NCBI RefSeq assembly: GCF_000803645.1
Contig: NZ_CP009122.1
Coordinates: 1,712,501-1,776,500, forward strand
DNA: 64,000 nucleotides
DNA from: Sphingopyxis fribergensis
Lineage (GTDB): Bacteria; Pseudomonadota; Alphaproteobacteria; Sphingomonadales; Sphingomonadaceae
Direction of reading: 5' to 3'
The notes below the pieces were generated by a model, which saw only the letters and a program-made list of their open reading frames with translations, ran no database searches and was not told the DNA's origin. A program made the position numbers and the translations under genes. How positions within the stretch are numbered: the stretch's first letter is position 1; every line of letters begins with the position of its first letter. Positions 19,213-27,543 of the stretch are shown here, piece by piece.

Positions 19213-19953
19213 ATGCGGGTCGCGGCGGCAGAAACGATCGAGCAGAAGGAAGCAAATTTGGCGTCGAAGGCGAAGACTTTAGCGAAGCGGCCGACCAAGG
19301 CGGAACAGCGCGCCGAGATGATGGAGCAGATCCTCGACACGGCCGAGCTGCTTTTCTCGCAGCACGGCTTCCATGGTGTGACGTTGAAGGACGTCGCCAA
19401 GCAGGTCGGCGTCCATCACACGCTGCTCAACTATTATTTCGACGACAAGCGAACGCTGTTCGACGCGGTCTTTGCGCGGCGCGCAGCAGTGACGATCGAC
19501 AAGCGCATGCAGGCGCTCGACGATTATGAGCGCGCGGCGGGCGACAATCCGACCGTCGAGGGCGCGCTGCACGCTTTCCTCGATACCGACCTCGATCTCT
19601 ATATCCAAGGCGGCGAAGGCTGGAAAAATTATGGCGCGTTCGGCGCGCAGGCGTCGAACAGTCCCGAGGGTGCCGAATTCATGGACAAATATTTCGATCC
19701 CGTCGTGCTCCGCCTGATCGCGATATTGAAGAAGGCGCTGCCCGATGCCGCAGAGGAGGATATCTTCTGGGGCTATCATTTCGTCACCGGTGCGCTGATG
19801 CTGACTCTGGCGCGCACCGGGCGCATCGACAAATTGTCGCACGGGCTCTGCCGGTCGGACGATTATGAAGCCGTGAAGGCGCGCATGGCGCGCTTCATGG
19901 CCGCGGGCTTCCGCGACATTTGCAATCAGCGCCGCCAAGACCGCGAGAGCTGA
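19213..19953 (+). CDS. TetR-family transcriptional regulator
   Basis: This 246-residue TetR regulator has a basic N-terminal tail, then the DNA-binding helices ILDTAELLFSQHGFHGVTLKDVA... with recognition part VGVHHTLLNYYFDDKRTLFDAVF, and a C-terminal ligand-binding domain. It lies at the end of the carboxylesterase - acyl-CoA ligase run. It also lies directly upstream of the SDR gene, with a 14-base inverted repeat between. It probably represses the SDR and perhaps the whole unit, with an acyl-CoA or free acid as a plausible effector (inference). Confidence 0.85.
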   Translation: MRVAAAETIEQKEANLASKAKTLAKRPTKAEQRAEMMEQILDTAELLFSQHGFHGVTLKDVAKQVGVHHTLLNYYFDDKRTLFDAVFARRAAVTIDKRMQALDDYERAAGDNPTVEGALHAFLDTDLDLYIQGGEGWKNYGAFGAQASNSPEGAEFMDKYFDPVVLRLIAILKKALPDAAEEDIFWGYHFVTGALMLTLARTGRIDKLSHGLCRSDDYEAVKARMARFMAAGFRDICNQRRQDRES

Positions 19954-19993
19954 AGTCGGCGCAACAAAGCAGCATCTGGGTATCATTTAATTC

Positions 19994-20007
19994 ACTCACA
20001 CGTGAGT
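19994..20007. promoter_or_regulatory. Candidate TetR operator (14-base inverted repeat)
   Basis: ACTCAC (19994-19999), AC, GTGAGT (20002-20007) form a perfect 6-base-arm inverted repeat 32 bases before the SDR start and 41 bases after the TetR stop. Its size and place fit an operator for the neighbouring TetR protein. Binding is inference. Confidence 0.4.
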
Positions 20008-20038
20008 TATTAGCACATGAAGCGAGGAGCCGACGGGC

Positions 20039-20932
20039 ATGGATGTATCGGAACGGGTTGCGATCGTCACGGGGGCCGGCGGGGGTCTGGGCCGGTCGCA
20101 CGCCTTGTTGCTGGCGCGCAATGGCGTGCGGGTGATGGTCAACGACATGCAGGGCGCGGCGGCCGAAGCCGTCGCTGAAGAGATTGTGGCGGCGGGCGGC
20201 AACGCGCTCGCCGCAGCGGCGTCTGTCACCGACGAGGCGGCGGTCGCGGATATGGTCGATGCCGCGACCCGCGCGTGGGGCGGGGTGGACATCCTGATCA
20301 ACAACGCCGGCATCCTCCGCGACAAGAGCTTTGCGAAGATGGATCTTGCCGACTTCCGCCTCGTCGTCGATGTCCACCTGATCGGCGCGGCGGTATGCTC
20401 AAAAGCGGTGTGGGACCATATGCGCGCGCGGCGTTTCGGCCGGATCGTGATGACCACCTCGTCGTCGGGGCTCTACGGCAATTTCGGACAGGCCAATTAT
20501 GGCGCGGCAAAGATGGCGCTCGTCGGGCTGATGCAGACGCTCGCGATCGAAGGTGAGAAGTATAATGTCCGCGTCAACTGCCTGGCCCCGACCGCGGCAA
20601 CCGCAATGACCGAAGGCGTGCTCGCCCCGGATGCACTGGCGCAGCTCGCGCCCGACGCCGTAAGCCCCGGGCTGCTCGCGCTGGTCGGCGACGATGCGCC
20701 GACGCGCGCGATCCTTTGTGCCGGCGCCGGCCATTTCGCCGCCGCAAATATCACGCTCACCGAAGGCGCCTTCATCGGGCGCGGCGACGATGCAGGCGCG
20801 CGCGTCGCGGCCGAATGGGAGCGCGTGACCGACCGTCGCGACGAGATTGTCCCCGCCTATGGCTTCACGCAGGCCGAACGCGAACTGGCGAATGCGGGCT
20901 TCGCCGCACCGACGATGGCGGTCGCGCACTGA
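20039..20932 (+). CDS. Short-chain dehydrogenase/reductase, 3-hydroxyacyl-CoA dehydrogenase-like
   Basis: This 297-residue classical SDR has the NAD(P)-binding TGAGGGLG at residues 11-18, NNAG at 88-91, the active-site Ser in TTSSSGLYG, and Tyr154-x-x-x-Lys158 (ANYGAAK). The overall pattern (GRSHALLLARNGVRVMVND; GRIVMTTSSSGLYGNFGQ) resembles the dehydrogenase part of multifunctional beta-oxidation enzymes of the HSD17B4 type. A role in oxidising a 3-hydroxyacyl-CoA from the acid activated by the upstream ligase is therefore likely. GAGGAG precedes the ATG at 20039. The TetR operator candidate lies upstream. Confidence 0.85.
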   Translation: MDVSERVAIVTGAGGGLGRSHALLLARNGVRVMVNDMQGAAAEAVAEEIVAAGGNALAAAASVTDEAAVADMVDAATRAWGGVDILINNAGILRDKSFAKMDLADFRLVVDVHLIGAAVCSKAVWDHMRARRFGRIVMTTSSSGLYGNFGQANYGAAKMALVGLMQTLAIEGEKYNVRVNCLAPTAATAMTEGVLAPDALAQLAPDAVSPGLLALVGDDAPTRAILCAGAGHFAAANITLTEGAFIGRGDDAGARVAAEWERVTDRRDEIVPAYGFTQAERELANAGFAAPTMAVAH

Positions 20933-21005
20933 ACTTCCCCGGGGGAGCGGTGGACGAGCCGGACAAGAGCTCGCCGTCGCTGCCGGGTCATAATGGGAGA
21001 GAGAC

Positions 21006-22673
21006 ATGGCAAGCGAAACAGATGCCCCGCCAACAGTCGCGGAGCAAAGAAAGACCGAACGGCGCGTCATCATCGGATCGTCGTTGGGCACCGTGTTCGA
21101 ATGGTATGATTTCTACCTCTATGGCCTGCTCGCCAGCGCGCTGTCGCTTCATTTCTTTTCGGGGGTGAACGAGACCACCGGTTTTATCCTTGCGCTTATG
21201 GCCTTTGCCGCCGGGTTCGCCATCCGCCCGTTCGGGGCGCTGGTGTTCGGGCGGATCGGCGACATTGTCGGGCGCAAGAACACCTTTCTCGTCACCATGG
21301 CGATCATGGGCCTGTCGACCTTCGCCGTCGGTTTCCTGCCCGGATATGACAGCATCGGCATTGCGGCGCCGATCATCCTCATGGTCCTGCGCTTGTTGCA
21401 GGGGCTCGCTATCGGCGGCGAATATGGCGGCGCGGCGGTCTATGTCGCCGAACATGCCCCGCCCGGAAAACGCGGCTTCTATACCAGCTTTATCCAGACC
21501 ACCGCTATGTTGGGCCTGATCCTCGCTTCGTCGCTTGTCGTCGGGCTGCGCGCGATCATGGATGCCGAAACCTTCCTTGCCTGGGGCTGGCGCATTCCCT
21601 TCATCTTCTCGATCGTGCTGCTCAGCGTCACGCTGTGGATCCGCTTCCAGCTGGAGGAAAGCCCGGTATTTCAGCGGATGAAGGCGCAGGGCGCCACGTC
21701 GAAGGCGCCGCTGACCGAAGCGTTTGGCAAGTGGAAAAATCTGAAGATCGTGCTGATCGCGCTCTTCGGCGCGGTGGCCGGGCAGGCGGTGATCGGCTTT
21801 TCCGCGCATCTCTATCCGCTCTTCTTTCTCGAACGCATCGCGCGGGTCGATGGGGCGACCGCAAACTTCCTTGTCGCCACCGCGCTGATGCTCATCATCC
21901 CCTGCTTTGTCTTCTTCGGCTGGCTCAGCGACAAGATAGGGCGCAAGCCGATCATGATGACCGCCTGCGTCATCGCGCTCTTCGTCTATTTCCCGCTCTA
22001 CAAGGCACTGGTCGGAGCCGCGAACCCGGCGATGGCCGCTGCGGTCGAACGCGCGCCGGTCACGGTCGTCGCGCACGGCGGCGAATGTTCGTTCCAGTTC
22101 GATCCGATCGGCAAAAACACGTTCGACCGGACGAGCTGCGACATTGCCAAATCCTATCTGGCAAAAGCGGGCGTCAACTATGCCAACATCGAGGCGCCGG
22201 CGGGAACGGCGGCGTCGGTACGGATCGGCGATACCGTGTTACCAGTCCCTGATCCTTCGGGCCTGGATGCTGAAGGCCGCGCCGAAGCGGTCGCTTTCTT
22301 CGCGGCGGCGGCAAAGACCGAACTCGACGCGGCGGGTTATCCGGACAAGGCCGATCCGGCGCAGGTGAACAAGGTCAAGGTGATCATTATCCTCTGCGTC
22401 TTTGGCGTGCTGGCGACAATGGTTTATGGTCCGTTAGCGGCACTGCTCGTCGAGCTGTTCCCGGCGCGTATCCGTTACACCTCGCTGTCGCTGCCCTATC
22501 ATATCGGCAATGGCTGGATCGGTGGTTTCATGCCGACGATCGGCTTTGCAATGGTCGCCGCGACCGGTAATATTTATCAGGGGCTCTGGTATGCGGTGGC
22601 TATTGCAGGCGTCACCGCCGTCGTCGGCATCCTCTTCCTGCCCGAAACCTATAAGCGGGATATCGAAGCCTAG
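21006..22673 (+). CDS. MFS transporter of the metabolite:H+ symporter (MHS) family with a large inserted loop
   Basis: This 555-residue transporter has SLGTVFEWYDFYLYG at the start, GRIGDIVGRKNTFLVTM in loop 2-3 and GLAIGGEYGGAAVYVAEHAP, all hallmarks of MHS symporters (shikimate, citrate, proline/betaine type). The family is usually about 430-450 residues. The extra length is an insertion of about 100 residues (near 345-455) between transmembrane segments. It contains two cysteines (GGECSF and RTSCDIAK) that could form a disulfide if it is periplasmic. GGGAGAGAG before the ATG supports the start. It probably imports the acid or related nutrient of this cluster; substrate unknown. Confidence 0.85.
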   Translation: MASETDAPPTVAEQRKTERRVIIGSSLGTVFEWYDFYLYGLLASALSLHFFSGVNETTGFILALMAFAAGFAIRPFGALVFGRIGDIVGRKNTFLVTMAIMGLSTFAVGFLPGYDSIGIAAPIILMVLRLLQGLAIGGEYGGAAVYVAEHAPPGKRGFYTSFIQTTAMLGLILASSLVVGLRAIMDAETFLAWGWRIPFIFSIVLLSVTLWIRFQLEESPVFQRMKAQGATSKAPLTEAFGKWKNLKIVLIALFGAVAGQAVIGFSAHLYPLFFLERIARVDGATANFLVATALMLIIPCFVFFGWLSDKIGRKPIMMTACVIALFVYFPLYKALVGAANPAMAAAVERAPVTVVAHGGECSFQFDPIGKNTFDRTSCDIAKSYLAKAGVNYANIEAPAGTAASVRIGDTVLPVPDPSGLDAEGRAEAVAFFAAAAKTELDAAGYPDKADPAQVNKVKVIIILCVFGVLATMVYGPLAALLVELFPARIRYTSLSLPYHIGNGWIGGFMPTIGFAMVAATGNIYQGLWYAVAIAGVTAVVGILFLPETYKRDIEA

Positions 22674-22709
22674 CGCTGTGGTGACCGGCCGCCGTGCGCT
22701 GATCTGAAT

Positions 22710-23999
22710 CTAGCGCGCAGCAGCGATCAGCAGTTCGCGGAACGCCGCCGTCGTCGTGGCGACGGCGGCGGTATCGACGCAGCGCGCATCGTCGCCCTCA
22801 ACATGGTGGAAACGATGGACGCCGAAGATGCCCGCGACCGAAGAATAGCCGGCAGCGATGATCGCGGTCAGTTCGCCTGCGGACAATTTGTCGCTGGGGT
22901 AGGGCGTCTCGAGCCCCGCAACACCTGCAAACAGGCGGCGCGCGACCGGAAGCAAGGGCGGGCTGACGACCAGATAGCGTTGCGAATCGGTTCCACCGAT
23001 TGGAGACAGCCCGAACAGCCCCTCATGCCAGTCGCGGGCCGCGAGATTGGCGCCGAGGTGGAGCCAGAAATGTGTATCGGCGGGCTTCGGCGCCGCCGCC
23101 TTCAATGCCTCTTCGGCGCCCAGATTCTCATATTCATGCCCGCTGTTGCACAGAAAAGCTAGGTCGTGGTCGGGAAACAGCGTCGGCGCTTCGCGCGCAA
23201 GGTGCAGCCAAGCCGCGATCCCGCCGCCGCGCTCTCCAGCACAGCCGAACCAGCCCGACCGCGGCGTCGAGACGACGAGCCAGCGACCTTTGCCGCGGTT
23301 CATACGGCCGACGACGTTGAATGCCGGACGGCACCCGCCTTCGCCCGCCAGGGTGACGGTCGCCATTCCGTGCGTCATCGCGGCTTTCAGAAATGGTCCG
23401 GCATCGATGGGCGCGATGAGTCCCACCGGCCCGGTGAACATGGGCGCGCGCCCGTCGGCATTGAGCGCGATAATCTTTCCGGTCGGGCCGTTGGTGATGA
23501 CGACGGCCGCCTTTGCGCCCGCGCCAAGGGCATGGTCGATCGGGTTACGGATCGGCTTTGCCAGCGCTGAAGACCACCGGCCATAAGGGAGGTCGATCAG
23601 CGCAATTGCCCCGGCAAGCGGTGCGCTGGCCTGTCCTGCGCGATCGACGCGCACCAGCGGCCCCGATATACCCATGGGCGGCGTTGGCACCACAATCGGC
23701 TGGGGCCAGAGAATGGCACGGGCTTCGCCCGCTTGTATCGTGCAGTCTGCGGCTTCGAAAAACGGTACGGACAACTTCGGCATCTGGACCGCGAAGCCCG
23801 CCGCTTCGAGCTCTCCCGCAAGCCAGTGACCGCACGCCTGGTCGCCGGCACCACCCGACTGTTTACCGCCAAATCCAATATATGTTCGGAGATCGGCGGC
23901 GATCCGGTTGGTCGTGGTGGCACCGACTGCGGACGCCGCCGTCGTCACCGGCAACACACCTGCCGCAGCGAGAAATCTGCGCCGGGTTGGATCGTCCAT
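22710..23999 (-). CDS. Tat-exported M28 peptidase-like protein with degenerate metal site
   Basis: This 429-residue protein has an RRRFLAAAG twin-arginine signal, a PA-like insert and the overall layout of M28 aminopeptidases (GGKQSGGAGDQACGHWLAGELEAAGF... as the N-terminal part; NSGHEYENLGAEE near the catalytic Glu region; a late FHHVEGDD). The usual first metal motif (HxD) is replaced by STPRSGWF, the DDN ligand by AGERGGG, and the later Asp ligand region by WLHLGANL. It may be an inactive or re-purposed member, periplasmic. It is convergent with the MHS transporter and next to a long intergenic stretch. Fold assignment is moderate, catalytic role doubtful. Confidence 0.6.
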   Translation of the reverse strand: MDDPTRRRFLAAAGVLPVTTAASAVGATTTNRIAADLRTYIGFGGKQSGGAGDQACGHWLAGELEAAGFAVQMPKLSVPFFEAADCTIQAGEARAILWPQPIVVPTPPMGISGPLVRVDRAGQASAPLAGAIALIDLPYGRWSSALAKPIRNPIDHALGAGAKAAVVITNGPTGKIIALNADGRAPMFTGPVGLIAPIDAGPFLKAAMTHGMATVTLAGEGGCRPAFNVVGRMNRGKGRWLVVSTPRSGWFGCAGERGGGIAAWLHLAREAPTLFPDHDLAFLCNSGHEYENLGAEEALKAAAPKPADTHFWLHLGANLAARDWHEGLFGLSPIGGTDSQRYLVVSPPLLPVARRLFAGVAGLETPYPSDKLSAGELTAIIAAGYSSVAGIFGVHRFHHVEGDDARCVDTAAVATTTAAFRELLIAAAR

Positions 24000-24579
24000 G
24001 CCATCCTCACTTGGGTTTTATTAGCCCGTCGCTCTGCCAGAGGCCTTGAGCCGCATCGCCTCTGGGTCGTTCACGGGCGTGAGAGTAAGTGAGGCCGGTG
24101 AAGATGGCAAGATCGGCTGGGCTGGGCAGGATGGACGGCTGCGCCGTAGCTTTCCCCATCAGGTGATCGAAAAAAACCAGTCTAATGGGGTCGTTCCGTC
24201 TAACCTGCCGGGCCACTGTGCGTCTATGTCCGTGTGGGTAAGACCGTCCCACAACCCAATCGAAACCTCCTTAGGGGCAAGCCAAGCGACCCAATAAATT
24301 TGTGTTAAATCGATTTCTTGGCGGCGCCCTTCTCTTCCCTCCGTCTCCGCCACTTTCGCAATTTCTCATGCCGCCATCCGCCCAGCGGCGGCGGCGTCGG
24401 CCTTGCTTCCAGCGGAAGACGTTGCACAGGCGAATTCAGCCCGTCGCGGCCTTCTTGATTTCGTGAACAATGAGTTCATACTTGGCTGACCCGGCGAATG
24501 GGCCCGTTAAGATGCAGGGGTGATCTTAGCGGATCGTGCGGGCGATGACCGTGGGGGCTATGCTGTCAATTGGTGCGAC
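24000..24579. other. Intergenic region without a supported gene
   Basis: These 580 bases hold only short frames without family traits. Two details stand out. TTCCCTCCGTCTCCGCCA, near 24335-24352, resembles the 3' end of a tRNA-Ser type gene without the rest of a tRNA. An inverted repeat TAAGAT (24508-24513) / ATCTTA (24523-24528) lies just before the two-component genes. The divergent promoters of the M28-like gene and the response regulator must lie here, but I cannot place them. Confidence 0.5.
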
Positions 24580-25257
24580 ATGCGCGTCCTGATCATAGAG
24601 GACAATAGCCGTTTGGCGGAGCTCATTTCGCACGGCATAGCCCAGCATGGTTTCAGTGGTGACGGGGTCGAGAGCATCGACGATGCCGAGGCGGCGCTTA
24701 TCAGCGTGGCTTATGATGCGGTTATCCTGGATCTGGGGCTTCCCGATGGTGACGGGCTCGAATGGCTGCGCCGCGAACGGCCGGGGCAGCCGCTGCCGCC
24801 GATCCTGATCCTGACAGCGCGCGACGGTATGGGCGACCGCGTCGCCGGGCTCGATGCAGGGGCGGACGACTATCTCGTCAAGCCGGTCGAAATCGAAGAA
24901 CTCGCCGCGCGCCTTCGCGCGCTCCTGCGCCGGCCTGGAGCGCGCAGTCTGCCGGTCATCCGGGCGGGCAAGCTGGCGTTCGACGTCGCGGCAAGAACCG
25001 CGCGGAGCGGCAACCATGCTATCGAACTGACCCGACGCGAAGCCGATTTGCTGGAGTTGCTGATCCGCCGCGCCGGGGCAGTCGTCCGCCGATCTAGCAT
25101 AGAGGAAGCGCTGTATCGGTTCGACGAGCCGGTTACGCCCAACGCGGTGGAGGCCATTGTATCCCGGCTTCGGCACAAGCTTAGCGAGGCCGATTATCCC
25201 GACAGACTTATAACCGTTCGCGGGATGGGCTATTTGCTCAGGGATTACGAGGATTAG
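24580..25257 (+). CDS. OmpR/QseB-type DNA-binding response regulator
   Basis: This 225-residue response regulator has a receiver domain with the acidic pair in LIIEDN, phosphoacceptor Asp51 (AVILDLGLPDGDG) and the conserved Lys in DDYLVKPVE. The C-terminal winged helix (ELTRREADLLELLIRRAGAVV ... VEAIVSRLRHKL ... GMGYLL, motifs abbreviated) is of the OmpR class, closest to QseB/PmrA/TctD-like proteins. The ATG at 24580 begins the receiver fold exactly; an in-frame GTG at 24520 would add 20 unconserved residues. The sensor kinase starts 13 bases downstream. Direct repeats at 26304-26323 may be its target. Confidence 0.9.
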   Translation: MRVLIIEDNSRLAELISHGIAQHGFSGDGVESIDDAEAALISVAYDAVILDLGLPDGDGLEWLRRERPGQPLPPILILTARDGMGDRVAGLDAGADDYLVKPVEIEELAARLRALLRRPGARSLPVIRAGKLAFDVAARTARSGNHAIELTRREADLLELLIRRAGAVVRRSSIEEALYRFDEPVTPNAVEAIVSRLRHKLSEADYPDRLITVRGMGYLLRDYED

Positions 25258-25270
25258 AGCGCCGCATTCC

Positions 25271-26302
25271 GTGTCCCGTCGCCTGACGCGAGGGCTGGCA
25301 TGGACGGGAGCGTTCGGTGGTCTCGCGCTCATTATCTTTGTCAGCTTCGACGTCGAAATGATGCTCGAGCAACAATCAGCGGCCGACGGCTGGCGGGGCG
25401 AATGGCTCGAGATCGCCGAGCATGTCGTCCTGCCGCTCCTCCTGCTCATGGTGCCGATGTTTTTCGCTGCCCGGTGGGTTATTCGTACGTCTCTCGCTCC
25501 GCTTGGCGCCGCCGCCGCCCGGATGGATTCGGTCGTAGGCACCGAACGGGGCTTCCGCGTCGATCTGGAGGAATTCCCACTCGAAACGCAGCCTTTTGCA
25601 CGCGCGCTCAACGACCTGCTGGCGCGTCTCGACGGAGTGGCGGGGCAGCGCGAAGCCTTCGCCGCCAATGTCGCCCACGAACTCCGCACGCCGCTGGCGA
25701 TCCTGATGATCGAACTGGACCGGCTGGGGTCTCCCGATGCTCTCCGGCTCAAGAAGGATGTCGCCGCGATGAAGCGGCTTGTTGGTCAGATCATGATGAT
25801 GGCGCAGGTGGAGGCCGATATGGCGTCACCGGTGGCGCGCGACCGGGTTTGCCTTTTGGACGTTGCGATGGATGTGGCCAACCGCTTCGCGCCGCTGGCG
25901 GCGGAACAGGGCAGGCATGTTGAGTTGGTTGTCGAAGGCGAACCCGCGGTTTCCGGAATCAGGGAAATGCTGACCGCAGCGGTTTCGAATCTGGCGGAAA
26001 ATGCCCTCCGCGTTACGCCCGAGGGCGGAACGGTGGTGATCGCGGTCGGCCCCGATGTCCGCATTTGTGTCAGGGACGGCGGGGCGGGTTTATCGGCGGT
26101 CGAGCTTGCAGCACTCAGTCAGCGGTTTGTCCGCGCCGATCACGCCAGCGGGGCCGGGGCAGGGCTCGGCCTGGCGATAGTGGCGCGGATTGTCGAAATC
26201 CACCACGCCCAATTGGTTACAAACCCCCATAGGAAAGAAATTTGTCTGCTATTTCAAGATGCGGCGAAACATGTTGAACAATCGGATAGCGAGCGAAGTT
26301 AA
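25271..26302 (+). CDS. Sensor histidine kinase
   Basis: This 343-residue inner-membrane kinase has two hydrophobic segments (about residues 12-28 and 52-72) flanking a very short periplasmic loop of about 25 residues, followed by a HAMP-like linker. The dimerisation/phosphoacceptor box is FAANVAHELRTPLAIL, the N box is AVSNLAENALRVTPEGG, and the G boxes are DGGAGLSAVE and GAGLGLAIV. The small loop suggests sensing within or near the membrane rather than a large periplasmic ligand. It starts at a GTG 13 bases after the response regulator and surely pairs with it. The signal is unknown. Confidence 0.88.
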   Translation: MSRRLTRGLAWTGAFGGLALIIFVSFDVEMMLEQQSAADGWRGEWLEIAEHVVLPLLLLMVPMFFAARWVIRTSLAPLGAAAARMDSVVGTERGFRVDLEEFPLETQPFARALNDLLARLDGVAGQREAFAANVAHELRTPLAILMIELDRLGSPDALRLKKDVAAMKRLVGQIMMMAQVEADMASPVARDRVCLLDVAMDVANRFAPLAAEQGRHVELVVEGEPAVSGIREMLTAAVSNLAENALRVTPEGGTVVIAVGPDVRICVRDGGAGLSAVELAALSQRFVRADHASGAGAGLGLAIVARIVEIHHAQLVTNPHRKEICLLFQDAAKHVEQSDSERS

Positions 26303-26303
26303 T

Positions 26304-26323
26304 CGTCAGGTTGGCGTCAGGTT
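26304..26323. promoter_or_regulatory. Direct repeats spaced 11 bases, candidate OmpR-type operator
   Basis: CGTCAGGTT occurs at 26304-26312 and 26315-26323, one helical turn apart, with a weaker unit just before (GCGAAGTTA). Head-to-tail repeats at 11-base spacing are the usual target form of OmpR/PhoB/QseB-class regulators. They lie between the kinase gene and the LuxR-type regulator. Which regulator binds is inference. Confidence 0.4.
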
Positions 26324-26465
26324 AGGCTCATAAGCTGAACCCGACCGATTCGTTTCATAACTAAAAGGAGTGCCTTCCCGCTCGGGTCGCGGCGGCAGGA
26401 AGGGGGTCAGGCGGGAGTATTTTTGTCGGCGCGTGCCTAGGCAAGTACCCGTGGGGGGCAATTCC

Positions 26466-27221
26466 GTGACGGTAGCAGCAGGTGAAATTCTGGTTGCGGA
26501 CAGCCATCCGCTTTGTCGCGAAGGGCTGACCACACTTTTCGCGCGAAATCTTGGTCTATCCAACCTGATCGAAGCTTGGGACTTTCCCACCGTGATGGCG
26601 AGATTGACGGCGCGGCGGTCAATCGACTTTGTGACGATTGATCTTGGCCTGCCAGGAATGCGCAAGCGCGAAGGATTGCGCGATCTACGCGTCAAATTTG
26701 CCGACGTGCGCGTGGTGGTCGTGACCGCGTCCCGGGATCGCGAGATGGTGCTCGACGCGCTTGGCGCCGGTGTTCACGGCTATATTCCAAAAGATCTTCC
26801 GGTCCATGAGATGGCCGACGCCTTGCGAAAGGTGCTGGCGGGCCAGATATACGTCCCTCCGTTCCTTTCCGATCTGAACTTGCGGATGGCGAGTCTCGCG
26901 GACGAGGACGGCGGCGTGCCTGGGACAGCTTTGACAGGGCGCCAATTCGAGGTGCTGAACCTCCTTGCCGCGGGGCGTTCGAACAAGGAAATCGCCCGGC
27001 TTCTTTGCATCGCAGAAGGCACGGTCAAGGTTCACATCGCCGCGGCATTTCGCATGCTGGGTGTCCACAACCGGGTCAGCGCCGTCGCGGTGATGCAGGC
27101 GCGGGCGTTTAATGACCGCCCGACCGAAACATATCTGCCCGGCCTTCTCGAAGAGACGCGCGGAAGGCCGATGTCGCACCGCAATTTCAGCGGATTGTCG
27201 CAGATCTCGTTCAGGCGCTGA
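26466..27221 (+). CDS. LuxR/NarL-type response regulator (orphan)
   Basis: This 251-residue regulator has a receiver domain with Asp59 in FVTIDLGLPGM and the conserved Lys in GYIPKDL. The C-terminal LuxR helix-turn-helix contains LTGRQFEVLNLLAAGRSNKE, followed by EGTVKVHIAAAFRMLGV. I chose the GTG at 26466 because a G-rich ribosome site (GTGGGGGG) precedes it and the receiver begins there; a longer frame from 26370 starts inside its own purine-rich signal. No kinase of its own adjoins it. It is the last gene before the secreted RTX peroxidase, which starts 322 bases downstream, so control of that gene is plausible. Confidence 0.82.
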   Translation: MTVAAGEILVADSHPLCREGLTTLFARNLGLSNLIEAWDFPTVMARLTARRSIDFVTIDLGLPGMRKREGLRDLRVKFADVRVVVVTASRDREMVLDALGAGVHGYIPKDLPVHEMADALRKVLAGQIYVPPFLSDLNLRMASLADEDGGVPGTALTGRQFEVLNLLAAGRSNKEIARLLCIAEGTVKVHIAAAFRMLGVHNRVSAVAVMQARAFNDRPTETYLPGLLEETRGRPMSHRNFSGLSQISFRR

Positions 27222-27543
27222 GGCGGACTTCATTCGCTGTCTTCCGGCTGACCGGAAACAAACCTCCTTTTCCGTTTTTCCTGTGCCCGACTTGCGCGGG
27301 CCGTCAAGCGTCCCCCTCGCGCAGTCGATCTCTATGCAAAAAGGACTATATCGAATGTGACAAGGTTATACACCGCGTGAGTATAGAAAGGCGGTAACGT
27401 AATAGATCGCCAGTCCAACTCGACGACGTCGCTTTATGGGCCATAATTTACAATCACATAATCCGTATATCGGCTGCGTAATGCGAGTCGAAACCGAGCC
27501 GACCGTTGAGCGGTGAACGCGGATTTACTGCAGGGAGGTAAAC
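27222..27543 (+). promoter_or_regulatory. Leader and promoter region of the RTX peroxidase gene
   Basis: These 322 non-coding bases are locally AT-richer than their surroundings, especially about 27340-27500. A small hairpin TTCCGG-CTGA-CCGGAA (27242-27257) may end the upstream regulator transcript. A strong ribosome site, GGGAGG (27533-27538), lies before the peroxidase ATG. I could not identify a Fur-like box or a confident -35/-10 pair. Regulation by the neighbouring response regulators is possible but unproven. Confidence 0.45.

Noticed and set aside
24159..24353. Minus-strand frame of 64 residues in the 24 kb gap
   Set aside because: No recognised family, no ribosome site, and it overlaps the tRNA-end-like sequence; not supported as a gene.
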